From NCBI GenBank assembly GCA_023392555.1, contig JAEVYW010000003.1, positions 1 through 6,094 of the forward strand: a DNA stretch of 6,094 bases, written 5' to 3'. The translations under genes and the position numbers were made by a program. This document shows, one piece after another, positions 1 through 5,181 of the stretch (position 1 is its first letter; each line of letters opens with the position of its first letter). Source of the DNA: Pseudomonadota bacterium (GTDB lineage Bacteria > Pseudomonadota > Alphaproteobacteria > Sphingomonadales > Sphingomonadaceae). Under the pieces are notes generated by a model. That model saw only the letters and a list, made by a program, of their open reading frames with translations, made no database searches and was not told the origin of the DNA.

Positions 1-739
1 TCTTGACCTCCAGATTGTAGAGGCAGGTCGGGTGGAACTGCATCATCTCCATGTTGGAGATGCGGCAGCCGGCGCGCCACGCCATGGCGATGCCATCGCC
101 GGTCGCTCCGCGCGGAGCAGTCGAGAAAAGGTAGGCGCGGCCCGCGCCGCCAGTCGCAAGTACGGTCGCGCGGGCAGTCAGCGCCTCCACCCGCCTCTTG
201 CGCCGACTGTACGCATAAAGGCCGTGCACCGCCCCGCTGGTCGAGAAATGCGTCGTGTGGCGTCCAGTGATCAGGTCGATCGCCACCATGTCCGGCACGA
301 GCGTGATGTTCGGATGCTTGAGCGCTGCAGTTTCCAGCGCCTGCTGGATCGCCGCACCGGTCGCGTCGGCGACGTGGACGATGCGGCGGTGGCTGTGCCC
401 ACCCTCTCGCGTCAGATGCAGGACCCCGCCGTCATTGGCGAAGGGAACGCCGAGATCGACTAGGCGCTGGATCGCGCGCGGCGCGGATTCGACGACGTGC
501 TCGACCACCGCGCGGTCGTTCAGCCCTGCGCCGGCAATCATCGTGTCGTTGATATGCGCTTCGAAGCTGTCGCCTTCTTCCAGGACCGCTGCGATCCCGC
601 CCTGCGCCCAGCCGGTCGCGCCCTCGCCGAGCGCGCCCTTGGCAATCACGGCGACCTTGCGGTCCTCGGCCAAATTAAGCGCTGCGGTCAGCCCCGCCGC
701 GCCCGAGCCGACAACGAGGACGTCCGCCGTCGCGCTCAC
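1..739 (-). CDS. nadB: L-aspartate oxidase (NadB), C-terminal part cut off by window edge
   Basis: FAD-dependent oxidase that turns L-aspartate into iminoaspartate, the first step of de novo NAD synthesis, in the cytoplasm; NadA then uses the product. Only the first 246 residues are here, about half of the usual 530 or so. Seen: the N-terminal dinucleotide-binding motif GSGAAG (residues 11-16), the ATGWAQGGIAA flavin-site stretch (41-51), DTMIAGAGL (65-73), the NadB/SdhA-type substrate motif HLTREGGHSHRR (108-119), and MMQFHPT with His236. The TREGGHSHRR context points to NadB rather than succinate dehydrogenase or fumarate reductase. The start is GTG at 739-737, overlapping the stop of the upstream ABC ATPase gene (GTGA), with an AAGAGG ribosome site four bases upstream inside that gene. 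This suggests translational coupling. No stop codon interrupts the visible part. nadA and nadC are not in the window. Confidence 0.94.
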   Translation of the reverse strand, partial: MSATADVLVVGSGAAGLTAALNLAEDRKVAVIAKGALGEGATGWAQGGIAAVLEEGDSFEAHINDTMIAGAGLNDRAVVEHVVESAPRAIQRLVDLGVPFANDGGVLHLTREGGHSHRRIVHVADATGAAIQQALETAALKHPNITLVPDMVAIDLITGRHTTHFSTSGAVHGLYAYSRRKRRVEALTARATVLATGGAGRAYLFSTAPRGATGDGIAMAWRAGCRISNMEMMQFHPTCLYNLEVK

Positions 740-1677
740 GCCGCCTCTTGGCGCGAAACCAGGCTCAGGAACACGTCCTCGAGATCCGGGTCGCGGGTGC
801 GGACGTCGACGATCGCATAACCGTCGCGCTGCACCGCCGCGAGCACCTCTCCGGCGTTCACCCGGTCCTTGCGATAGGTGATCTCGATCGTGCGCTCATC
901 GACCAGGTTGATGTTCTCGAAGCAGTCGCCGCTCGGAACGCTGTCGAGGTCACGGTCGAAGGTGACGACCACCGCTTTCTCCTGAGCCTTGGCAACGAGC
1001 GTACGCGTCGGCTCATTCGCCACGACGCGGCCGTGATTGATGATCGCGATGCGGTCGCACAACTCCTCGGCTTCTTCGAGATAGTGCGTGGTAAGCACCA
1101 CCGTCACGCCCTGGCGGTTGAGCTCTTTGACATAAGCCCAGAGCTGGCGGCGAAGTTCGATGTCGACGCCCGCGGTGGGCTCGTCGAGGACGAGGATCGG
1201 CGGCGAGTGGACCATCGCCTTGGCGACGAGAAGCCGCCGCTTCATCCCGCCCGAGAGCGTGCGCGCGTACGCGTCGGCCTTGTCGGTCAGGTGCATCGCG
1301 GCGAGCAATGCATCCGTCTGGCGCCTACCGGCTGGAATTCCGTAAAGCCCGGCCTGGATCTCCAGCGCCTCCTTCGGGGTGAAAAAGGGATCGAACAGGA
1401 TTTCCTGCGGGACGATGCCGATCGAGCGCTTCGCGTTGCGCGGATGCTCGTCGATGTCGAAGCCCCAGATGAAGGCCTTGCCACTGGTCTTCACCACCAG
1501 CCCGGCAAGGATGTTGATCAGCGTCGACTTGCCGGCGCCGTTCGGGCCAAGAAGACCGAAGATCTGCCCGCGCGGAACGTCGAAGGTGACATTGTCGAGC
1601 GCCTGCTTCCCGCCGGCATAAGTCTTCGACAAAGCTTCGATGCGGATTGCGGCCGACGGGTCCATAAACCCGCGCAT
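736..1677 (-). CDS. ABC-2 type transporter ATP-binding protein (DrrA/CcmA/YadG-like)
   Basis: Cytoplasmic ATPase subunit of an ABC exporter, 313 residues. Seen: Walker A GPNGAGKST (44-52), Q-loop Gln91, signature LSGGM (141-145), Walker B ILVLDEP (161-167), D-loop GVD (170-172) and H-loop His198 in TTHYLEEAE. All catalytic elements are intact. Residues from about 225 to the end form a C-terminal domain like that in DrrA/YadG-type ATPases, ending in DLEDVFLSLV, which is typical of the group. The start at ATG 1677 is chosen because GGGGAGG lies five bases upstream. A second ATG twelve bases further in has no such site. The reading frame stays open upstream, but that part lies antisense to the neighbouring secreted-protein gene and looks non-coding. 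ABC-2 ATPases normally work with a six-helix permease; none is encoded beside it, the next gene being nadB. The substrate cannot be told. Confidence 0.95.
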   Translation of the reverse strand: MRGFMDPSAAIRIEALSKTYAGGKQALDNVTFDVPRGQIFGLLGPNGAGKSTLINILAGLVVKTSGKAFIWGFDIDEHPRNAKRSIGIVPQEILFDPFFTPKEALEIQAGLYGIPAGRRQTDALLAAMHLTDKADAYARTLSGGMKRRLLVAKAMVHSPPILVLDEPTAGVDIELRRQLWAYVKELNRQGVTVVLTTHYLEEAEELCDRIAIINHGRVVANEPTRTLVAKAQEKAVVVTFDRDLDSVPSGDCFENINLVDERTIEITYRKDRVNAGEVLAAVQRDGYAIVDVRTRDPDLEDVFLSLVSRQEAA

Positions 1678-1777
1678 AGCGGCCTCCCCGCCCTCGCGAC
1701 AAGAAAAGGTATGAAGGCGCCGTTTACCCTTCCCGTGCAATTCATGTTGAGAAGACGGCGTTACCTCCCGTGTCTGG
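1678..1777. promoter_or_regulatory. Divergent intergenic region, presumed promoters both ways
   Basis: This 100-base gap separates the minus-strand ABC ATPase/nadB unit from the plus-strand DUF4402 gene, so it should hold the promoter of each. It is somewhat richer in A and T than the flanks around 1700-1755. I looked for -35/-10 pairs on both strands and found none I would defend. The only clear signal is the ribosome site of the ATPase gene at its left end; the DUF4402 start has no obvious Shine-Dalgarno sequence. Confidence 0.4.
1683..1689 (-). promoter_or_regulatory. Ribosome binding site of the ABC ATPase gene
   Basis: On the minus strand this reads GGGGAGG, a strong Shine-Dalgarno match, ending five bases before the ATG at 1677. 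It fixes the start of the ATPase gene, since the open frame itself continues far upstream. Confidence 0.75.
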
Positions 1778-2317
1778 ATGGGACGCGTTTGGACCTTTAC
1801 AACTGGCCTGATCGGCCTGCTGTCGCTGTTTGCGGCCGCTCCCTCATTTGCCGCGCCCGTCGCCCCTAACAAGAACGCGAAGTCGACGGCGGCGATCGTT
1901 CCGCCTGCCACGGTCCGAAAGATCGAGGATCTGAACTTCGGCTGCCTCATCGTCACCGGCCCTGTCGGCGGCACGGCCGTTCTCAATCCGAACACCGAGG
2001 TCGTCACGACCACTGGCGGCGTGACAAAAGTCGGCGGTGCAACGACTTGCCCGGCCTATTCGGCGCTGTTCGAAGCAGTCTCCCCGGTGAAGGGCGTCGT
2101 GATCATCCGCCTTCCGAAGGTCGTCGCCACGTTGACCCGCGTCGGTGGAACGGAGACCATGAACGTTGGCGCCTGGACGGTGGACGGCTCCGGCAACCGC
2201 AACGTCCCCGCGAAGGAACCGTGGGCGTTCAAGATCGGCGGAACGCTGTTCGTGAATGCCAATCAGGCGGAAGGCTTGTACGTCGGCACCTTCGCAGTCG
2301 ACGTCCAGTATCCTTAA
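1778..2317 (+). CDS. Secreted DUF4402 domain protein
   Basis: Exported protein of 179 residues and unknown function. A signal peptide is clear: short basic N-terminus, hydrophobic core TGLIGLLSLFAAA, and a likely signal peptidase I cut after SFA at residue 25. The mature part fits DUF4402: ATVRKIEDLNFG near its start, repeated small beta-strand segments rich in Thr, Val and Gly (GGTAVLNP, TTTGGV), then IRLP, and a C-terminal GGTLFVNANQAEGLYVGTFAVDVQYP that closely matches the family ending. The family forms a beta-sandwich resembling pilin or fimbrial subunits, so a surface or periplasmic role is possible; that is inference. Two cysteines (56 and 91) lie at positions where I would expect other residues and could form a disulfide. 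ATG 1778 is the first start after an in-frame stop at 1748-1750, so the N-terminus is well bounded. No good ribosome site is visible. It stands alone between two operons. Confidence 0.86.
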   Translation: MGRVWTFTTGLIGLLSLFAAAPSFAAPVAPNKNAKSTAAIVPPATVRKIEDLNFGCLIVTGPVGGTAVLNPNTEVVTTTGGVTKVGGATTCPAYSALFEAVSPVKGVVIIRLPKVVATLTRVGGTETMNVGAWTVDGSGNRNVPAKEPWAFKIGGTLFVNANQAEGLYVGTFAVDVQYP

Positions 2318-2392
2318 TCAAAGGGCAACTGCGCCTGTTGAGTGGCGCTCCCTGCATTGAAGCGCGCCGTCGCGATTGCTACTTCGCAGGTC

Positions 2393-2611
2393 ATGGACCA
2401 GCCCCCGTCATCCGCAAACGCGATCCCGCCGCCCGAAGTGTTCAAGGTCAAGACGCTGCAGGTTGCCTGCGACGGGTCGGGGGAAGTTTCGCCCGCGCTC
2501 GGCCACCCGCGCGTGTTCCTGCGGATCGAGCCGGACATGGGCTTCGTCGAGTGCGGCTACTGCGATCGCCGCTTCGTCCTTGAGGGGGGACCAGCGGACC
2601 AGCCGGCATGA
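2393..2611 (+). CDS. CHCC zinc-finger domain protein (NDUFS6-like, COG4391)
   Basis: Small protein of 72 residues. The signature is a CHCC zinc site: Cys26 in VACDG, His38 in LGHPRVFL, and Cys54/Cys57 in ECGYCDRRFVL. This is the zf-CHCC family, whose mitochondrial member NDUFS6 is a zinc-binding accessory subunit of respiratory complex I. Alphaproteobacterial members are therefore thought to belong to, or help assemble, complex I; no nuo gene is nearby, so that role rests on family alone. The first 20 residues are proline-rich and look disordered. I chose ATG 2393. An in-frame GTG at 2342 would add 17 residues (MALPALKRAVAIATSQV) that look unlike the family and has no better ribosome site. 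The stop overlaps the start of tldD as ATGA, making it first in a four-gene unit. Confidence 0.85.
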   Translation: MDQPPSSANAIPPPEVFKVKTLQVACDGSGEVSPALGHPRVFLRIEPDMGFVECGYCDRRFVLEGGPADQPA

Positions 2612-4032
2612 CCGGGGCAGACCCGCGGCGGTTCCTGTACCGTAGCCTCGATCCCGACGGCGCGCGGCGGCTTGCAGCGAAGCACCTTTCGGCGTGCGAT
2701 GATGGCGAGCTCTATCTTCAATATTCGGCGAGCGAGAGCTTCGGGTTCGACGACGGCCGGCTGAAGACCGCCGATTACAACACGGCTTCGGGCTTCGGCC
2801 TGCGCGGAGTGACCGGCGAGACCACCGCTTTCGCTCATGCCAATGAGATCAGCGAAGCGGCCATCGACCGCGCAGCGGCGACGCTGAAGCTGCTCGATGC
2901 GGCGAAGGGTCAACCTGCCCCGCCGCCGCTCCGAACCAACCAGTCGATGTACGGCGCCGACGACCCGCTGAGCCTGATCCCGTTCGCGGACAAGGTGGCG
3001 CTTTGCCAGCAGATTGATGCGGCAGCTCGGGCTCGCGACCCGCGCGTGGCACAGGTCGCGGTGTCGCTTGCGGCGAGCTGGAGCGTTATCGACATCGTTC
3101 GCGGCGATGGCTTCGTCGGCCATGACGTCCGGCCTTTGGTTCGCCTGAACGTCCAGATCGTCGCGCAGGACGGCAACCGGCGCGAGACCGGCTATCATGG
3201 TCTCGGCGGCCGCTACCTCTATGACGATTTGTTCAAGCCCGAGACCTGGGACCGCGCGATCGACATCGCTCTCGCGCAGGCGCTGACCAACCTCGAATCG
3301 GTTGCTGCACCGGCTGGCGAAATGCCCGTCTTGCTAGGTCCCGGCTGGTGCGGCGTGCTGCTGCACGAAGCCGTCGGGCACGGTCTCGAAGGCGACTTCA
3401 ACCGCAAGGGCACGTCGGCATTTTCCGGCCGTATTGGCGAGCGGGTCGCGGCTCCGGGCGTCACGGTGGTCGACGACGGCTCGATCGGCCAGAGGCGCGG
3501 ATCGCTGACGATCGACGACGAAGGCACGCCGACCCAGCGCAACGTGCTGATCGAGGACGGCATCCTCAAGGGCTACATCCAGGACCGCCTCAACGCGCGG
3601 CTGATGGGCGTCGAGCCGACCGGAAACGGCCGCCGCGAAAGCTTCGCCCATGCGCCGATGCCGCGGATGACCAACACGTTCATGCTCGGCGGCAACGACG
3701 ATCCGGCGGAACTGGTCGAGCGGGTGAAGGACGGCATTTACGCCAAGAGCTTCGGCGGCGGTCAGGTCGACATCACAAGCGGCAAGTTCGTGTTCGGCTG
3801 CACCGAGGCCTATCGCATCCGCAACGGCAAGATTGCCGAGCCGATCAAGGGCGCGACCCTCATCGGCGACGGTCCGACCGTGCTCACCCGTGTCAGCAGG
3901 ATCGGCAACGACATGGCGCTGGACGAAGGCGTCGGCATCTGCGGCAAGGCGGGGCAGTCGGTCCCGGCCGGCGTGGGTCAGCCGACCATGCTGATCGACG
4001 GTCTCACGGTAGGCGGCACCGCCACGGCATGA
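2608..4032 (+). CDS. tldD: Metalloprotease TldD
   Basis: Zinc metalloprotease of the TldD/PmbA (TldE) family, 474 residues, close to the usual 480. In E. coli, TldD and TldE form a complex that digests unfolded peptides, including the microcin B17 leader and the CcdA antitoxin. TldD carries the metal site. Seen: an N-terminal domain beginning LYLQYSASESFGFDDGRLK, the zinc motif HEAVGHGLEGDFNRKG with His253, Glu254 and His258 (HExxxH), GNGRRESFAHAPMPRMTNTFM around 339-360, SFGGGQVDITSGKFVFGCTEAYRI, and near the C-terminus ICGKAGQSVPAGVGQP with Cys445, the expected third zinc ligand. TldE lacks the HExxxH motif, so this is the catalytic subunit. The start ATG overlaps the zinc-finger gene's stop (ATGA), and its own stop overlaps the next start (ATGA), both suggesting translational coupling. 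The partner gene pmbA/tldE is not in the window. Confidence 0.97.
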   Translation: MTGADPRRFLYRSLDPDGARRLAAKHLSACDDGELYLQYSASESFGFDDGRLKTADYNTASGFGLRGVTGETTAFAHANEISEAAIDRAAATLKLLDAAKGQPAPPPLRTNQSMYGADDPLSLIPFADKVALCQQIDAAARARDPRVAQVAVSLAASWSVIDIVRGDGFVGHDVRPLVRLNVQIVAQDGNRRETGYHGLGGRYLYDDLFKPETWDRAIDIALAQALTNLESVAAPAGEMPVLLGPGWCGVLLHEAVGHGLEGDFNRKGTSAFSGRIGERVAAPGVTVVDDGSIGQRRGSLTIDDEGTPTQRNVLIEDGILKGYIQDRLNARLMGVEPTGNGRRESFAHAPMPRMTNTFMLGGNDDPAELVERVKDGIYAKSFGGGQVDITSGKFVFGCTEAYRIRNGKIAEPIKGATLIGDGPTVLTRVSRIGNDMALDEGVGICGKAGQSVPAGVGQPTMLIDGLTVGGTATA

Positions 4033-4589
4033 CCCTTCGACAGGGCTCAGGACAGGACGACTGGCGCCGGGACGTCCTGACCTTCTGGTTCGGTCTGACG
4101 CGCGAGCAGTGGTTCAATTCCGATCCTGGGCTCGACGCGGAGATCACCGAGCGTTTTCACGATCTGTACGAGCGCAAGCGCGAGCTGCCGGCCGCGTCGT
4201 TCCTCGACGATCCGCTGACGGCACTCGCGGCGATCATCCTCTTCGACCAGTTCCCGCGGAACATGTTCCGGGACCATGCGGACCAGTTCCAGACCGATCA
4301 CCTGGCGCTCGCAATTGCGAAGGCCGCGGTCGATCGCGGTTTCGACGATCAGGTCGACGAGAAGGAGCGGCCATTCGTCTACATGCCGTTCCAGCACAGC
4401 GAGAATCTGGCCGACCAGAACCGCAGCGTTCAGCTCTTCACCGCCTTCGGTGACGACTACCATCTCGGTTTTGCGAAGAAGCATCGCGACGTCATCGAGC
4501 GCTTCGGCCGCTTCCCTCATCGCAATGCGATGCTCGGCCGCGCTCCGCGTCCCGAAGAGGCTGCCGCGGGCGAAGTCGTCCCCTGGTAG
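4029..4589 (+). CDS. DUF924 family protein
   Basis: Cytoplasmic protein of 186 residues in the DUF924 family, an all-helical fold related to TPR-like proteins; biochemical role unknown. Family motifs in order: VLTFWFG (16-22), QWFNSDPGLD (27-36), the diagnostic LFDQFPRNMFR (71-81), YMPFQHSENLADQ (118-130) and RFGRFPHRNAMLGR (158-171). All are intact. The start ATG overlaps the tldD stop as ATGA, and no other start codon fits before the conserved core. Oddly, residues 2-9 are encoded by a copy of a dispersed genomic repeat, so the N-terminal tail before VLTFWFG is probably not ancestral. Its stop TAG shares its last base with the GTG of the following gene. There is no clear ribosome site, so translation probably depends on coupling to tldD. 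Confidence 0.93.
   Translation: MTLRQGSGQDDWRRDVLTFWFGLTREQWFNSDPGLDAEITERFHDLYERKRELPAASFLDDPLTALAAIILFDQFPRNMFRDHADQFQTDHLALAIAKAAVDRGFDDQVDEKERPFVYMPFQHSENLADQNRSVQLFTAFGDDYHLGFAKKHRDVIERFGRFPHRNAMLGRAPRPEEAAAGEVVPW
4034..4053. repeat. Dispersed sphingomonad-type short repeat, read as coding sequence
   Basis: The sequence CCTTCGACAGGGCTCAGGAC matches the pattern CCTTCGACAGG-CTCAGGAC (reverse GTCCTGAGCC-TGTCGAAGG), which I recognise as a short, partly palindromic repeat found in many copies between genes in sphingomonads and some other proteobacteria. It has one extra G in the centre compared with the form I know best. It begins two bases after the tldD stop codon and lies inside the first codons of the DUF924 gene without breaking the frame. 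It is the only copy I find in the window. The match is from memory of the consensus, not from a search. Confidence 0.6.
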
Positions 4590-4780
4590 TGGCACTCGTT
4601 GAGCTCGCGCGGTTCGAGAACCGGATCGAGGCGGAGCTCGCCCGCCTCAATGTTCAAGCTGGGGGTATCGATGCCGTGCTGTTCGATGCCGAAATGGCGA
4701 GCTTCGGCTGGGGACCGATGATGCCCATTCGGCTGATGGTTCTCGACGAAGACCTCGAGGAGGCTCGCCGGCTCCTTTAG
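4589..4780 (+). CDS. DUF2007 family protein (putative signal-transducing protein)
   Basis: Very small cytoplasmic protein of 63 residues. It matches the DUF2007 pattern: ALVELARFENRIEAELARLNV at the N-terminus, AGGIDAVLFDAEMASF in the middle, then PIRLMVLDEDLEEARRLL. The family has a beta-alpha-beta fold resembling the PII/GlnB group, which is why it is labelled signal-transducing; ligand and partner are unknown. The start is GTG at 4589, whose G is the last base of the DUF924 stop TAG; there is no strong ribosome site, so it is likely coupled. It is the last gene of the zinc-finger/tldD/DUF924 unit. Its stop TAG overlaps the stop of the oppositely oriented TIGR01244-type gene. It ends a few residues earlier than relatives I recall. 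Confidence 0.85.
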   Translation: MALVELARFENRIEAELARLNVQAGGIDAVLFDAEMASFGWGPMMPIRLMVLDEDLEEARRLL

Positions 4781-5181
4781 AGCAGATGCGACACCAAAGA
4801 GATGTCGACGCCGGCCGCGTCCGCCTTCCGCTCGATCTCTGCGCGAGGAACGCCCGAGCGAGCGCTTGCGACCGCCCACGCCAAGGCCGAGCGAGTCCCG
4901 CTGCGGCAGTAAGCGAGGACCTTGCCTTCGCACTGGTCGATCGCTTCCGACATCGCCTCGACATCGGCCGGGCCCATCCCGCGGACGATGGGGATGAAGC
5001 GGTAGGTGATGCCTGCGTCCTGCGCGGCGCGTTCGATATCGGCGGCAAGCGGCTGGTTCGGCTCCTCGCCGTCCGGGCGATTGTTGATGATGGTCCGGAC
5101 GCCCTGCGCGTGGTACTCCGCCACGTCCTCGGGCCGGATTTGACCGCTCACCAGCATCTTCTCGTCAAGCTGCTGCGCCAT
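4777..5181 (-). CDS. TIGR01244/DUF442 family sulfurtransferase or phosphatase
   Basis: Cytoplasmic protein of 134 residues with the DUF442 (TIGR01244) fold, related to dual-specificity phosphatases. Seen: LVSGQIRPEDVAEYHAQGV (10-28), the family motif TIINNRPDGEEPNQP (30-44), YRFIPIVRGMGP (60-71) and the active loop AYCRSGTRSALAW with Cys92 and Arg97. The loop is Cys-x4-Arg (CRSGTR), which is the rhodanese length, rather than the Cys-x5-Arg of protein tyrosine phosphatases, so sulfur transfer is at least as likely as phosphatase activity. The fold in some bacteria is fused to persulfide-dioxygenase-like metallo-hydrolases; here it stands alone. ATG 5181 is chosen because AGGAG lies seven bases upstream. 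The first 17 bases overlap the 3' end of recQ, so the two are probably one transcript. The stop TAA overlaps the converging DUF2007 stop. Confidence 0.9.
   Translation of the reverse strand: MAQQLDEKMLVSGQIRPEDVAEYHAQGVRTIINNRPDGEEPNQPLAADIERAAQDAGITYRFIPIVRGMGPADVEAMSEAIDQCEGKVLAYCRSGTRSALAWAVASARSGVPRAEIERKADAAGVDISLVSHLL

Noticed and set aside
1622..1640. Possible second copy of the CCTTCGACA-type repeat (TCTTCGACAAAGCTTCG)
   Set aside because: The resemblance covers only part of the motif and lies in conserved ATPase codons (EALSKTY), so it is best explained as coding sequence.
748..1869. A long plus-strand open frame (373 codons) antisense to the ABC ATPase gene
   Set aside because: The minus strand carries a fully motif-bearing ABC ATPase here. 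The antisense frame is a by-product of GC-rich codon use, is rich in Arg, Asp and His, and resembles no family.
1711..1869. Short plus-strand frame beginning MKAPFTLPVQF ahead of and overlapping the DUF4402 gene
   Set aside because: Its purine run sits too close to the ATG to serve as a ribosome site, it runs in another frame through the signal peptide region, and it resembles nothing known.
1678..2013. An N-terminal extension of the ABC ATPase of about 112 residues
   Set aside because: The frame is open, but the strong ribosome site lies right before ATG 1677, the extension is antisense to the DUF4402 gene, and ABC ATPases of this type begin close to the ATG 1677 start.
2357..2385. Possible promoter (TTGAAG, 17 bases, TACTTC) just ahead of the zinc-finger gene
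   Set aside because: The -35 half is fair but the -10 half matches the consensus poorly, and transcription would begin almost at the start codon. Too weak to annotate.
2342..2392. GTG start adding 17 residues to the zinc-finger protein
   Set aside because: The extra residues do not resemble the family N-terminus and there is no better ribosome site. It cannot be fully excluded.
2318..2392. Terminator hairpin after the DUF4402 gene
   Set aside because: Only short imperfect stems are present (CAAC/GTTG and GCGCT/AGCGC) and no T-run follows, so no intrinsic terminator can be supported.
2557..3198. A minus-strand open frame of 213 codons inside tldD
   Set aside because: It is antisense to a clear tldD reading frame and its translation shows no recognisable motif.
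3348..4028. Upstream extension of the DUF924 frame into tldD
   Set aside because: The frame is open but out of phase with tldD, extremely Arg-rich, and the family homology begins only after 4029.
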